DNA from: Spartobacteria bacterium
Lineage (GTDB): Bacteria; Verrucomicrobiota; Verrucomicrobiia; Chthoniobacterales; UBA10450
DNA length: 64,000 nt
NCBI GenBank assembly: GCA_003134785.1
Contig: PLCN01000021.1
Location: forward strand, 379,784-443,783
Reading direction: 5' to 3'
The notes under the pieces were generated by a model. The model searched no databases. It worked only from the letters and a program-made list of their open reading frames with translations, and was not told where the DNA came from. The first letter of the stretch is position 1. Every line of letters starts with the position of its first letter. A program made the position numbers and the translations under genes. This document shows positions 9,151 through 17,775 of the stretch, piece by piece.

Positions 9151-10560
9151 CTAATGAAACCACGTGCAGACCTGGCCATTTGGTTCGAGCGGCGGCAGCA
9201 GTCTACGACCGTGTCCGCGCTCACAATGAACGACGACCGCGGTGTGCTTCGCCAGATTCCGCAGCTCGTGCGGTTTAATCTTGTGCTCGTCGTGCTCGCT
9301 GTAGTTGCTGGACCGTTTCCCCGCGGAGTAGCCCCACGATCGCTTGATCATCCTCGCCTTTCCGAGGAAGTCTGCGCTGTCCGTCGCGCCTTCTTCGTCG
9401 GCGGCTTTAAAGATCAGCCGATTGCGCAGGTTCAGTGTGAACACACGCGCTTTCTCCCGGCCGAGTGGCGGAATGAAGGAACTGGAGGATTGCGCGGCGG
9501 CGACAACTGTCGCCTGCGCCTCGCGAATGACGTCGATGCAGTTGTAATCGCTCATGCCGTCTTCGCTCGCGGTGACGAAACGTTGCGCTTCGTCTGCCCA
9601 CAAGATCAGCAGGTTGTCGCGACGGCGTTCCTCGGCGGGTTTGTCGAAGCGGCGCAGTGCGTGCGTGTAGAATAGCATTTTCAAAAACGTGTTCACGTAA
9701 CGGCGTTCGAGTTGAAACTTCTGCGGCATTGCCACGCAGATGATTTTGCCGCGATCGATATCGGCGAACTCGAAGGTGTTAGCGGCGGGACAAAACACCT
9801 GTGCGATGTCTGGAGTGACAAACGCCTGCAAATAATTCGCGATGGTTTCTTTCACGCCGCCGATCTGCTCGGGCGGCTGCGAGAGAAAGCGATTCGAGAA
9901 ATGTTCGGAAAGCTCGCGGCGACGGGCTGTTTGATGAGTCGAGGCGAGATCCGTCATCGCTTCATCCAAATCGCCTTGGTCCAGCAGGAGCGAATACGCA
10001 TTCTCCAGCGTCACGTCTGCGCCGATCTCGCGCAGGGTCTCCAGTGCAGCCGCGATGTGGATTTGCGCCTGATTCTTGAAGAACCCTTTGTCACCTGCCT
10101 GCCCGAGGCTGGAAGCGGTATCGACTACAGCCTTCGCGAATGTGTTGTACGGGATGCTCCGATCGGACGTGAGGTTGTAAGTGTGGCGCGGAGTCCAAAC
10201 CGCGGCTGAGACATCGTCAGGTCGCACCTGAAGGAGGATGAGATCATCCTCGCGGCCGAAATGACGCGCCATCGCTGAGAGGGTTTCCCAGTAGAGTCCC
10301 TTGTCATCGATGCAGAGGCCGCCCCATGTCGGCTGGTTCTGAAAAACCTGGAACAGCAGCGGCGTAATGCCGGAACGGGTTTTGCCTGAACCGGTGTCGC
10401 CAGTGATCAACCATCCGCGGCAGAAATCGCTACGCGTCCAGCGAAAGCCGGCAAGCTTCACGACAGTTTGGCCGGCGGTTCTGCGGAAGTGCGCGAACAT
10501 CGCGGTCGCTGCGCAAAGCCACAGCGCTCCCGCCGCAGCGTAGCCGATGACGACGGTCAT
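9151..10560 (-). CDS. VirD4/TraG-like conjugative coupling ATPase
   Basis: This 469-residue protein has one N-terminal membrane segment (about residues 4-22), Walker A GDTGSGKT near residue 55 and Walker B LLILWADEAQR, the layout of a type IV coupling protein that feeds relaxase-bound DNA to a secretion channel. It lacks a long N-terminal cytoplasmic domain and is on the short side for TraG. Its start overlaps the next gene by four bases (ATGA), so it is the last gene of a transfer operon running leftwards. It converges with the RES gene with only 22 bases between. A decayed fragment of a close relative occurs near 35285-35440. No mating-pair-formation genes are in the window. Confidence 0.88.
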   Translation of the reverse strand: MTVVIGYAAAGALWLCAATAMFAHFRRTAGQTVVKLAGFRWTRSDFCRGWLITGDTGSGKTRSGITPLLFQVFQNQPTWGGLCIDDKGLYWETLSAMARHFGREDDLILLQVRPDDVSAAVWTPRHTYNLTSDRSIPYNTFAKAVVDTASSLGQAGDKGFFKNQAQIHIAAALETLREIGADVTLENAYSLLLDQGDLDEAMTDLASTHQTARRRELSEHFSNRFLSQPPEQIGGVKETIANYLQAFVTPDIAQVFCPAANTFEFADIDRGKIICVAMPQKFQLERRYVNTFLKMLFYTHALRRFDKPAEERRRDNLLILWADEAQRFVTASEDGMSDYNCIDVIREAQATVVAAAQSSSSFIPPLGREKARVFTLNLRNRLIFKAADEEGATDSADFLGKARMIKRSWGYSAGKRSSNYSEHDEHKIKPHELRNLAKHTAVVVHCERGHGRRLLPPLEPNGQVCTWFH

Positions 10561-10913
10561 AAAATTCGCGTGAGGAGTCCGCCAATCGCGCCGCCGAGGG
10601 CAATGAGCAAAACCTGCGTAACGAGGCGCGCGCGGTTGATTCGCTGAACGTTCAGCCCGAACCGGCGCAGCTCAGCAATCAGATCGGTTGCTTGCTGAAT
10701 AAAGACTTTCGAGCGGCGGTCGAGCAGCTCGATTGTGCCGCGAAAATCCTCGAAGCTGGGGGGCGCAGCATCTGCATCATCACGATTGGCGCGGGTATGC
10801 TGAATTTGCAGCCGCACCAATTCCAGTACTGCCAGAATCGGGTCGTCGTCAGCGATGCGATGCTTGTGCTGCCACTCGGCAATCGACTTCGCAAGCGGAT
10901 CATTATCATTCAC
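10557..10913 (-). CDS. Small membrane protein of the transfer operon
   Basis: This 118-residue protein has an acidic helical N-terminal part and a single C-terminal membrane segment (LVTQVLLIALGGAIGGLLTRI). Four-base overlaps on both sides tie it to the ParA-like and coupling ATPases. I do not recognise a named family. Its position and topology suggest an accessory that docks at the inner membrane beside the coupling protein. It is very likely real because of the double ATGA overlaps and charged composition. Confidence 0.7.
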   Translation of the reverse strand: MNDNDPLAKSIAEWQHKHRIADDDPILAVLELVRLQIQHTRANRDDADAAPPSFEDFRGTIELLDRRSKVFIQQATDLIAELRRFGLNVQRINRARLVTQVLLIALGGAIGGLLTRIL

Positions 10914-11629
10914 GCTGCGAATCTCTCGGCCTGGTGCGGATCGGTCAGGAGCAGGTCAGCCGCGCGATACAACTGACGATAGAACCGAGTCTGCCATGTC
11001 TTTAGCCGCTGCCGGTCGAGCAGATTGAAGGCCGGATTCGTGAGCGCCGCGGTGACCGGGGAATTGTGCTCATTCAACGCAGTTACAAGCCAGTCGTACA
11101 TGCGCGGCATCGCGATCTCGCGGCCGTGCAGAACATCGACGACATGCCGGCGGGTCTTGCTGCCGTCGTAAATCTTGAAGGTGTCGCTGTGCGCCTCGTT
11201 CTTTACGACAACCCAATCGCAGCCATCGCGGAGTGCGTCGGATAAAATTCGCAACTGTTCCACGCTGTCTGCCTCGTGATTGACGGGACAGATGATCGTC
11301 AATCGTGCGCCTAACGAGCGCAGTACTTCCGTTAAACCGACCTCATCGAAGAAGTCGATGAACAGGTCGGTCGAGGCCGCGCGGCAGTCGATTACGAGCA
11401 GATCGTGCGTTTCCGCACTTGTGAAGACGCGGTCGATCTCGCGGCGATGTTCGAGATTGATGAACTCCGCTTCGGGGTGGAAACGCTTAAGCGTCGAGTT
11501 CTCGTGGTCGCTGTCGATGGCGCAATGAGCGACACCACAGTCTTTGAGATACTGAACGAAGTTCGTGGCGAAGAAGCTCTTTCCGACGCCGCCTTTGCCG
11601 TTAATGACGAGGTTGATTTGTTTGTTCAT
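10910..11629 (-). CDS. ParA/MinD-like P-loop ATPase, TraL-type
   Basis: This 239-residue protein has the deviant Walker A motif NGKGGVGKSFFATN at residues 11-24, the ParA-type switch AIDSDHENSTLKRF and Walker B DLLVIDCRAAS. Members beside relaxase and coupling genes (TraL of IncP and similar) help conjugative transfer, probably by positioning or by regulating the coupling complex. There is no ParB or centromere gene, so partition is less likely. It overlaps the small membrane protein by four bases and follows the TraK-like gene by 14 bases. Confidence 0.82.
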   Translation of the reverse strand: MNKQINLVINGKGGVGKSFFATNFVQYLKDCGVAHCAIDSDHENSTLKRFHPEAEFINLEHRREIDRVFTSAETHDLLVIDCRAASTDLFIDFFDEVGLTEVLRSLGARLTIICPVNHEADSVEQLRILSDALRDGCDWVVVKNEAHSDTFKIYDGSKTRRHVVDVLHGREIAMPRMYDWLVTALNEHNSPVTAALTNPAFNLLDRQRLKTWQTRFYRQLYRAADLLLTDPHQAERFAA

Positions 11630-11643
11630 GGATGGTGGGCTGA

Positions 11644-12081
11644 TCAGAGGTTGCGCGGATCGGCGACGCGTGGTCCGCGCGTGCGTGTTCGCTCGGCCGG
11701 CGCGTCGTTCGGCGGCGGTTGAATTGGCGTGCGCGCGGACGGCAACGGCTGCGTGCTTGCAGTACGATCGACGCTGCGTGCACCATTCGACGCCGGGACA
11801 GCGGGATGTCTACGCGTGGGCCGTCGTCTGCCGCGTGGCGCTGGTGGCCCGCCGTTCACGTCAGCAAGGAAGCGCGCGATGGTGTCGGTTCCGACTGCCA
11901 CGTCGACGGTTGCGAGCAATTCGCGAATCAGGCGCAGCGAGGCGCCCTTTTGCCGCAGCTCGACGATGCCTTCTTTGAGGGGCATGAGCTTGGCGTGACG
12001 TGTCGGTGACGGAGGCGTGAACGTGCGGACAGCATCATTGAAACGCTGCGTCCGCGTTGCGTTGTCGGCCGGGTTGCTCAT
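11644..12081 (-). CDS. TraK-like plasmid-transfer DNA-binding protein
   Basis: This 145-residue, strongly basic protein has an N-terminal helix-turn-helix-like core containing KLMPLKEGIVELRQKGASLR and IRELLATVDVAVGTDTIARF, followed by an Arg/Pro-rich low-complexity tail. The core resembles small proteins next to relaxases (TraK/TraJ-like) that bind the transfer origin. It is divergent from the relaxase gene, with a short region containing a candidate oriT between them, and is the first gene of the leftward transfer operon. The DNA-binding role is inferred from family likeness and place. Confidence 0.65.
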   Translation of the reverse strand: MSNPADNATRTQRFNDAVRTFTPPSPTRHAKLMPLKEGIVELRQKGASLRLIRELLATVDVAVGTDTIARFLADVNGGPPAPRGRRRPTRRHPAVPASNGARSVDRTASTQPLPSARTPIQPPPNDAPAERTRTRGPRVADPRNL

Positions 12082-12255
12082 GTCGTCGCGTGCGGTTCAG
12101 CGACGAGCCGGAATTTCCTTAGCATTGCTAAGGGGTAGGGCGTCCCTCCTTCAAAAATCCACAGCTTGTGCACGCATCCTTGTCTCAGATGGTGCGCAAA
12201 TCGCGGCTCCCAGATTGGAGCAGGAGTTGATTGTGCGAGTGCTAATTCATCGGCA
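12082..12255. other. Candidate transfer origin and divergent promoter region
   Basis: This gap separates the TraK-like gene from the relaxase gene. It contains a perfect hairpin, CCTTAGC-ATT-GCTAAGG at 12117-12133, followed closely by a smaller one (AGGG-CGT-CCCT). Hairpins next to a nick site between a TraK-like gene and a relaxase are typical of oriT. I cannot identify the nick sequence, and no mapped MobF nic consensus is obvious. An upstream in-frame ATG at 12166 exists, but the relaxase family starts at 12256. Confidence 0.35.
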
Positions 12256-15063
12256 GTGCTCTCGCCGAAGACACAGACAAACCTGAAGAACGCGAAGGGC
12301 TACTTTGAAGAGCACCTGAGCGTTGGTGATTACTATTCCGAGAACGAACGCGTCCGTGGTGAATGGGCTGGCGAAGGCGCGATAATGCTCGGTCTCGGTG
12401 GCGTAGTCACACGTGATCAGTTCCTGGCTTTATGCGACAACCTGCACCCGAAAACGGGAGAGCAACTGACGCAAAGGCGGAACACAATCCGACGAGCTGA
12501 AGACGGTGAAGCAGCGAATCGGCGCGTATTCTACGACTTCACGTTCTCGCCACCGAAGTCGGTTTCAGTTGCTGCTCTCGTCGGCGGCGACAAACGCATT
12601 GTCACTGCGCACACGGAAGCGGTGAAGGTCGCATTAGCAGAACTGGAACGCTTTGCTGCGGCTCGGATTCGAGGTGCGAAATGCAACGCCGATCGACGCA
12701 CGGGCAACATCGTGGCCGCGCTGTTCGAACATGAGATCTCGCGGGCGCTCGATCCGCACCTGCACACGCACTGCATCATCTTCAACGCGACGCACGATCC
12801 CGAAGAGAAACGTTGGAAGGCGCTGCAAAATTACGAGATGCTCGGCGCGCAGAAGTTCGTTGAGAACGTCTACTATCACGAACTCGCGCGGGTATTGGGC
12901 AGCTTCGGCTACACGATAACGAACGCTGCACGCGGTGACTTCGAACTCGCGGAGATCCCGCGTGACGTGTGTGAACGTTTCTCGAAACGACACCGAGAAA
13001 TCGACGAAAAGACGCAGGAGTTCCTGGCGTCACATCCAGACAAGCTGCCGGGAAACCAGAACGCCATTCGCGAACACATCGCGCACAAAGAACGGGCGCG
13101 AAAAGGCGAGACGGTTGCCTCCGGTTTGTTGCGGAAGCTTTGGGAAGAGCAAGTCACTCCTGAAGAATTGGCGGCGCTGCGCGAGCGACGCGTGGCTCGA
13201 TCTGCAATTGAGCGAAGCGCGACTGCCGAGAACGCGTTGGCCTGGGCCGAAGCGCATCTCTTTGAACGGCGGTCCGTCGTACGGGAGCATGAGCTTTGGC
13301 GTTATGCGTTGGAGGCCGTTCGAGGCAGCTCGGTCGGTCTTGCCGACATCAAGCAACTGAGCCGCTCACGTGATTATCTCCGGGGCGATAATGACAAGGT
13401 CGCGCATTCGGAAATGCTCGCGCGCGAGTGGGAGATTGTTCGGGCGGCAGCCGACGGCATCGGCATGCATCCTCCGCTGGCGCGAGCGACGGCAGAACTT
13501 CACCGTCAACTCGCGCCAGACCAGCAGCACGCCCTCAGTTCCATTCTGTCGTCGAGAAACTTCATCACACTTTTTCGTGGCGGCGCTGGAACGGGGAAAA
13601 GCTTCGTCCTTCAGCGCGTCCAACGTGCAATCGACAGAGATGGTCGGAACTCCGTTGTTCTCGCCCCGCAACGTCAGCAAGTGATCGACCTCACGCGCGA
13701 TGGACTGCTGGAGGCGCAAACGGTTAGCGAATGCCTCCAGCGCGGAATGTTGCCGGCTCGTGTCGTGGTCATCGTCGATGAAGCGGGGCAAATCGGCGGA
13801 CGGCAGTTGCTCGATCTCATTCGCCTGGTTCGTGGAGTGGACGGACGACTGATTCTCTCGGGCGACACACGACAGCACGGCCCGGTTGAAGCTTCCGATG
13901 CCTTACGAGCAATCGAGCGTTACGCTGGGCTTCCTGCCGCGCAGTTGGAGCAGGTTCGGCGGCAGGAGCCGAAACGCGCTCGATCGATTGAAGAACGCAA
14001 ACGCATTGAGCTGTACCGCGCCGCTGTGGAAGCAGCAGCGACTGGCGATCTGACGCAATCGGTTCGGAAGCTCGAAGGAATAAACGCGTTCGTCGAGTGC
14101 GGTCCCGCTGAGCAGAACGATCACATTCGCGACGCGTATCTCGACATCGCTGAACGCGGCGAATCAGCGCTCGTGATTTCGCAAACACGCGCTGAAGTGC
14201 GCGACATAAACAATGCGATTCGCGAGCAACTGCGCCAACGCGGAGTGCTTGGCGCCGAATCAGAAGTCACCGCTCTTGAGCAGCTCGACCTCACCGCCGC
14301 TCAGAAGTTAGATTCGCGTTACTATCCCTCTGATTGCGTTCTCGTGTTCAACCGCGATGTCGCTGGTTTCAAGCGCGGCGCGCAGGCGAAGCTAATTGGG
14401 ATTACTGCGAATCGAGTGGCATTCGAACTTGCCGGTAAGATTCGCCACATTCCGCTAACGAAACTCGATCACCTGAACGTTTGCAGAGCGACCGAACTCG
14501 CCATCGCTGCGGGAGACAAACTTCAGCTGAAAGCGAACAGCGCGACCGCTGACGGCCGGAAGCTCGCGAACGGCGAGATAGTCAACGTCGCGGCGATCAA
14601 ACGGGATGGAACGATCCGCTTGCAGGACGGTCGCGTCTTGCCGCCACAGTACCGCCAATTCGTGCGCGGGTATGCCGTCACTTCCTATGGCTCGCAAGGC
14701 AAGACAGTTGATCATGTCTTGTTCGCTGATTCCGCCGTACGCGCCGCTTCAAGCGCGCAGCAATGGTACGTCACGATCTCCCGCGGACGAAAGAGCATCC
14801 GTATTTTCACTCCCGACAAACAGGAGCTTCAGCGCGCGATCGCGCGCAGCGGAGAACGTGAGCTCGCGCTCGATCTGGTCCGGCCAAAGCGTCGCCAGCG
14901 ATTTTCGCGAGTAGTCCGATCCGCTCATCGCGGACGAGACTTCGCACGCCGGATCTGTCGCTTCGCAATGTACTTCTGGATGAACACGCAACGGAGACAG
15001 CATCATGAAATCCGACCTGAACAGGGAACCAACAACGTCCGCACCAACCTGCTGGCAGCGTGA
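12256..15063 (+). CDS. MobF (TrwC/TraI-like) conjugative relaxase-helicase
   Basis: This 935-residue, two-domain protein starts at a GTG that gives VLSPKTQTNLKNAKGYF, the family's usual N-terminus; an ATG 30 codons upstream is possible. The relaxase domain has paired tyrosines Y26-Y27 in SVGDYYSEN and the histidine triad DPHLHTH (H168, H170, H172, with H159 before it). The RecD-like helicase domain has Walker A GGAGTGKS at about 442-449 and VVVIVDEAGQIG as Walker B. It nicks oriT, stays bound to the 5' end and unwinds the transferred strand. The C-terminal 40 residues overlap the next gene and look less conserved. Confidence 0.92.
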   Translation: MLSPKTQTNLKNAKGYFEEHLSVGDYYSENERVRGEWAGEGAIMLGLGGVVTRDQFLALCDNLHPKTGEQLTQRRNTIRRAEDGEAANRRVFYDFTFSPPKSVSVAALVGGDKRIVTAHTEAVKVALAELERFAAARIRGAKCNADRRTGNIVAALFEHEISRALDPHLHTHCIIFNATHDPEEKRWKALQNYEMLGAQKFVENVYYHELARVLGSFGYTITNAARGDFELAEIPRDVCERFSKRHREIDEKTQEFLASHPDKLPGNQNAIREHIAHKERARKGETVASGLLRKLWEEQVTPEELAALRERRVARSAIERSATAENALAWAEAHLFERRSVVREHELWRYALEAVRGSSVGLADIKQLSRSRDYLRGDNDKVAHSEMLAREWEIVRAAADGIGMHPPLARATAELHRQLAPDQQHALSSILSSRNFITLFRGGAGTGKSFVLQRVQRAIDRDGRNSVVLAPQRQQVIDLTRDGLLEAQTVSECLQRGMLPARVVVIVDEAGQIGGRQLLDLIRLVRGVDGRLILSGDTRQHGPVEASDALRAIERYAGLPAAQLEQVRRQEPKRARSIEERKRIELYRAAVEAAATGDLTQSVRKLEGINAFVECGPAEQNDHIRDAYLDIAERGESALVISQTRAEVRDINNAIREQLRQRGVLGAESEVTALEQLDLTAAQKLDSRYYPSDCVLVFNRDVAGFKRGAQAKLIGITANRVAFELAGKIRHIPLTKLDHLNVCRATELAIAAGDKLQLKANSATADGRKLANGEIVNVAAIKRDGTIRLQDGRVLPPQYRQFVRGYAVTSYGSQGKTVDHVLFADSAVRAASSAQQWYVTISRGRKSIRIFTPDKQELQRAIARSGERELALDLVRPKRRQRFSRVVRSAHRGRDFARRICRFAMYFWMNTQRRQHHEIRPEQGTNNVRTNLLAA

Positions 15064-15352
15064 AGCTCCATCTGCGTGTTTGCGACTCGAGCGGTCTGCA
15101 GGGGAGGCGCACGTTTTCCCATACCAGCATTTTGTCACGGCATCGCTGAGCCGGATCGACGACTCCGAGGTTCTGCGACTCTCGTTTTCATCTCACGATG
15201 TCGAAATCGCCGGACGCAACCTCCGCCCGCTCCTCCTGGCGGTGCAGGATTTCGCGGTGAAATGGATTCGCGCAATTCCAGCGCGCTACCACGCGCTGGC
15301 CAACAGCAAGAACGGAGTCGTGGTTAGCATTCGAGTAGAGGAAGCGAAGTAA
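15005..15352 (+). CDS. Hypothetical protein downstream of relaxase
   Basis: This 115-residue ORF begins inside the relaxase 3' end (59-base overlap) with GGAGAC seven bases before its ATG. The second half (EVLRLSFSSHDVEIAGRNLR, then LLLAVQDFAVKWIRA) has the alternating pattern of a real folded domain. I recognise no family. Its position suggests an element accessory gene translated with the relaxase. Coding status is fairly convincing from the ribosome-binding site and composition. Confidence 0.55.
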   Translation: MKSDLNREPTTSAPTCWQREAPSACLRLERSAGEAHVFPYQHFVTASLSRIDDSEVLRLSFSSHDVEIAGRNLRPLLLAVQDFAVKWIRAIPARYHALANSKNGVVVSIRVEEAK

Positions 15353-15405
15353 GCCCGGCAAGAATTCGCTCGTACCGCTATTCTGGTCCGTGTATTGTCG
15401 CGCTT

Positions 15406-15750
15406 GTGAAGACGCTGGTGTGCCCGCATTGCCAGACGCAAGTGCCGCAGTCGGCAAGCGTGTGTGCTGGCTGCGGGGCCGAGATCGTCCGCGGGCTTAC
15501 TCGCCCAGGGCGGTCGCTGGTCGGTTTGGCGTGTGTCGGTCTCGCGATTCTGATCGCAGTGGTCGCCCTGCGCGCGTTTGAAATCGCCCGCGGCGGACCA
15601 CCGTTACCTTCGCCAAAAGCGCAAGACGGTTTGTTCGTCGTCGCGGCGATAATCGTTCTGCTCGTAGTGCCGTATGTTATTGGCAGCCGCGCAGCACGCT
15701 TATTGTGGCGATCACGCATTCGCTTCGTCAGGAATTACCAACACAGGTAA
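15406..15750 (+). CDS. Zinc-ribbon membrane protein
   Basis: This 114-residue protein starts at GTG. The N-terminus is a zinc ribbon with two CxxC knuckles (CPHCQ and CAGCG), followed by two hydrophobic segments, LVGLACVGLAILIAVVAL and LFVVAAIIVLLVVPYVIG. The C-terminus is basic and probably cytoplasmic. Function is unknown; zinc-ribbon/TM proteins of this build are common and not informative. It lies in the accessory stretch between relaxase and integrase. Confidence 0.6.
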   Translation: MKTLVCPHCQTQVPQSASVCAGCGAEIVRGLTRPGRSLVGLACVGLAILIAVVALRAFEIARGGPPLPSPKAQDGLFVVAAIIVLLVVPYVIGSRAARLLWRSRIRFVRNYQHR

Positions 15751-15820
15751 TTGCGGCAGATGATTCGCTCCAATGTTGGAGCGCCGGTTGTTGGCAGTGC
15801 GCCTTACGATCGGCGGCAAG

Positions 15821-16027
15821 ATGGAGGCGAACAGCACACCGGTTGTCGATCAACCCGCCGAACAAGAGCGGCTCGCCTATTCCGTAAAAGAAGCTGCCGA
15901 TCTTCTCGGAGTTGATTACTTCAGCGTTTACCGGCTGATCCAACGCGGCAAACTGCGCGCCTGTCGTGCGCTGCGCGGTAAACTTCTCGTACCGCGGACC
16001 GAGCTCCTACGGTTGCTGAAAAACTAA
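15821..16027 (+). CDS. Excisionase/MerR-type helix-turn-helix protein
   Basis: This 68-residue protein has the AlpA/Xis-type winged helix signature: YSVKEAADLLGVDYFSVYRL then IQRGKLRACRALRGKLLV. Such proteins control excision direction for tyrosine integrases or activate integrase expression. It converges on the integrase gene with a 13-base gap. An upstream ATG at 15773 would add 16 residues; I prefer the internal start because the family usually runs 60-70 residues. Confidence 0.75.
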   Translation: MEANSTPVVDQPAEQERLAYSVKEAADLLGVDYFSVYRLIQRGKLRACRALRGKLLVPRTELLRLLKN

Positions 16028-16040
16028 GCGGCGGCCAATT

Positions 16041-17147
16041 TCAAGCCGCGACGCCGAAGCTGACCCGCTGAGCCTGCGTCAGGCTGTGCTCATCACGCAG
16101 GTGGCCATACGTTTTCATACACAACGCGCCGCCATCTTTGTGGCCCAGCCAGCGCGACACGGTTGGGATATCGACGCCGCTCTCGATGCAGATGGTCGCG
16201 AACAGATGGCGAAGATCGTGATGAGTTATCCTCTTCATTCCGATCTTTGCGGCGGCGTTCGTCATGCTGTTTTGGCACTCGAAGACCCGCATGATCGTGG
16301 CGCTCGGCGATTCAGCCAATCGTTCGGCACGCAACTCGGTGAGCATTTGTTCAAGCTCGGGAATCATCGGGACGAACCGCGTCTCGCCGTTTTTCGTTGC
16401 CGTCTCAGGATCGCCACGGACGTGCAGTTGCCGGCGAACGAAATTCGCATCTGTCCAGGTGACGTGCTTTGCCTCGCCAATCCGTAAACCGCTGTAAGCG
16501 AGAAAACGCACGAGATTCGCGCAATCCTTTGACTGTCGTGCGCCGGCCGTCCGAATTTCATCAACGAATCGCAGGAACTCGTCTCGTGACGGGAGTTCGA
16601 GTTGTTTCTGGCGCACCTTCATCCGCGACAGCCCGGCGGCCGGATTGTTGAAGCGGGCGCCGGTGCTGATCGCTTCGTCGAAAACAGCCCGCAACGTTCC
16701 GATGCTGTTGTTCACGACCGTCGGCGAATAATGTTGCTGATACCGGGTGAGCCAATTCTCGCAGTCGCGCTGACTGAGCTTCCGCACATCCGTCTCGAAC
16801 AACGACGGCCATGACCGTCGAATAAAGTCGATCATCATTTCTCGGTAGTCTTTCGAGCGAGGTTTGAGTGAAACGCTCGCCTGAATCCTCTGCAGATAAA
16901 CCTCAGCGGCAGCAGCGAACGTCATCTTGCCTTTCGCGAACGCAGTCCCCGATTCCAGCTTTGCCCGATAATCCCGCATCGTGTCGGGCAACCGCTGCTT
17001 CGCGACCGAAAACGCCGTTGTCTTCAGGCTCTTCCAAACCAGCTTTCCCGCGACACGAAATCGGGCGAAATAGGTGCCGGACGGCGCATACCGGACGAGG
17101 TTCTGAACCGCCGTCGTTTGCCAAATCTTTTCGTCAGGTGTGCTCAC
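16041..17147 (-). CDS. int: Tyrosine recombinase (integrase)
   Basis: This 368-residue integrase has all the catalytic residues: R222 (SGLRIGEA), H310 and R313 (HHDLRHLF), H336 (RWLGHKDGG) and the nucleophile Y347 (MKTYGHL). The N-terminal part has an arm-binding-type region (VRYAPSGTYFARFRVAGK) and a SAM-like core-binding domain. It lies 213 bases from a tRNA-Thr gene, the presumed attachment site, and reads away from it. An N-terminal remnant of a close paralogue sits in the same relation to the second tRNA-Thr near 35441-35612. It should integrate and excise the element carrying the Qat genes. Confidence 0.93.
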   Translation of the reverse strand: MSTPDEKIWQTTAVQNLVRYAPSGTYFARFRVAGKLVWKSLKTTAFSVAKQRLPDTMRDYRAKLESGTAFAKGKMTFAAAAEVYLQRIQASVSLKPRSKDYREMMIDFIRRSWPSLFETDVRKLSQRDCENWLTRYQQHYSPTVVNNSIGTLRAVFDEAISTGARFNNPAAGLSRMKVRQKQLELPSRDEFLRFVDEIRTAGARQSKDCANLVRFLAYSGLRIGEAKHVTWTDANFVRRQLHVRGDPETATKNGETRFVPMIPELEQMLTELRAERLAESPSATIMRVFECQNSMTNAAAKIGMKRITHHDLRHLFATICIESGVDIPTVSRWLGHKDGGALCMKTYGHLRDEHSLTQAQRVSFGVAA

Positions 17148-17293
17148 ATCAATCCGCCCTCATCGTCGGGACGCGACACGATCCTGGCTCAGCCGCCCCG
17201 AGGGACCGCTCCGGCTTCGGAGCGAAGCGGCAATTCCTCAGTGTTGCCGGTTCAAGCGCAGGCCGAATTGCATCGAAAGGGCCGAATCGCAGC

Positions 17294-17316
17294 CGTATAG
17301 AAAAGGCGTATAGAAA
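17294..17316. repeat. Two direct repeats CGTATAGAAA, 13 bp apart
   Basis: CGTATAGAAA occurs at 17294-17303 and 17307-17316, between integrase start and tRNA-Thr. The 13-bp period, just over one helical turn, and the location 67 bp before the tRNA suggest arm-type sites for integrase or excisionase. A different repeat with the same spacing occupies the matching place before the second tRNA-Thr. Confidence 0.5.
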
Positions 17317-17348
17317 GGAGTTCGCAGCGGGAGAATTAGACGCTATTC

Positions 17349-17409
17349 TCCCTCGTAAATGCCGGCATAGCTCAGTTGGTAGAGCAGCTGATTTGTAATC
17401 AGCAGGTCA
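17349..17409. repeat. 61-bp direct repeat, copy 1 (candidate att site)
   Basis: This 61-bp stretch is identical to 35844-35904. It covers 12 bases before the tRNA and the tRNA through the variable loop, then identity stops sharply at the T-arm. Such repeats at a tRNA next to an integrase are typical attL/attR sites, with strand exchange usually in the anticodon region. Confidence 0.7.
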
Positions 17410-17433
17410 GGAGTTCGAGCCTCCTAGCCGGCT
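17361..17433 (+). tRNA. tRNA-Thr (anticodon TGT), copy 1
   Basis: The cloverleaf can be drawn fully: acceptor GCCGGCA, D-arm with AGTTGGTAGA, anticodon stem GCTGA/TCAGC with loop TTTGTAA (anticodon TGT at 17394-17396), and T-arm AGGAG/CTCCT around TTCGAGC. The seventh acceptor pair is an A-A mismatch, unlike the second copy, which fits a hybrid gene made by site-specific recombination. CCA is not encoded. Confidence 0.92.
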
Positions 17434-17448
17434 TTAGCTATCGTTTGC

Positions 17449-17588
17449 TAAAACAGTCGGCGTTTTGAGATTCAACGCGTCTTGAATCAGGTCGAGTGCC
17501 GAGTAGCGCATCGTTCCCCATTCGGCCGTGTTCGCGACAGTGCTGCGCGCATTGAAGTCACCGCGGACAAACGAGGTGCCGAGCGCGA
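17449..17588 (-). pseudogene. Fragment of an N12-class methylase
   Basis: This short piece encodes [18 protein letters not shown] and [19 protein letters not shown] and aligns with about 203-339 of the methylase at the left edge; I count 17 mismatches over about 137 bases. It corresponds to roughly residues 664-709 and has no start or catalytic motif. It begins about 15 bases after the tRNA and is on the same strand as the intact copy. It is a remnant of a second element of the same family. Confidence 0.8.
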
Positions 17589-17775
17589 GGATCCTCACTG
17601 GCGCGATTGCATCCAGTTCTACGAATACTTCCACGGGGACAACGGTGCGGGTCTCGGCGCCAGCCACCAGACCGGATGGACCGGAGTGATCGCCCGCGCG
17701 GTGCACTTCTTCGCCACGGTCACGCCGGAACAACTCCTCGAAGGCGTTCTTCGATTCGATTGCGGACGCGCGTGA
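17589..17775 (+). pseudogene. C-terminal fragment of a GH63-like glucosidase
   Basis: The plus strand encodes [19 protein letters not shown] followed by [11 protein letters not shown], a signature of the C-terminal catalytic domain of GH63-type (mannosyl-oligosaccharide glucosidase-like) bacterial glycosidases. Only about 55 residues remain, joined directly to the methylase remnant, and the frame ends at 17775. It is a rearrangement scar; no intact copy lies in the window. Confidence 0.7.
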
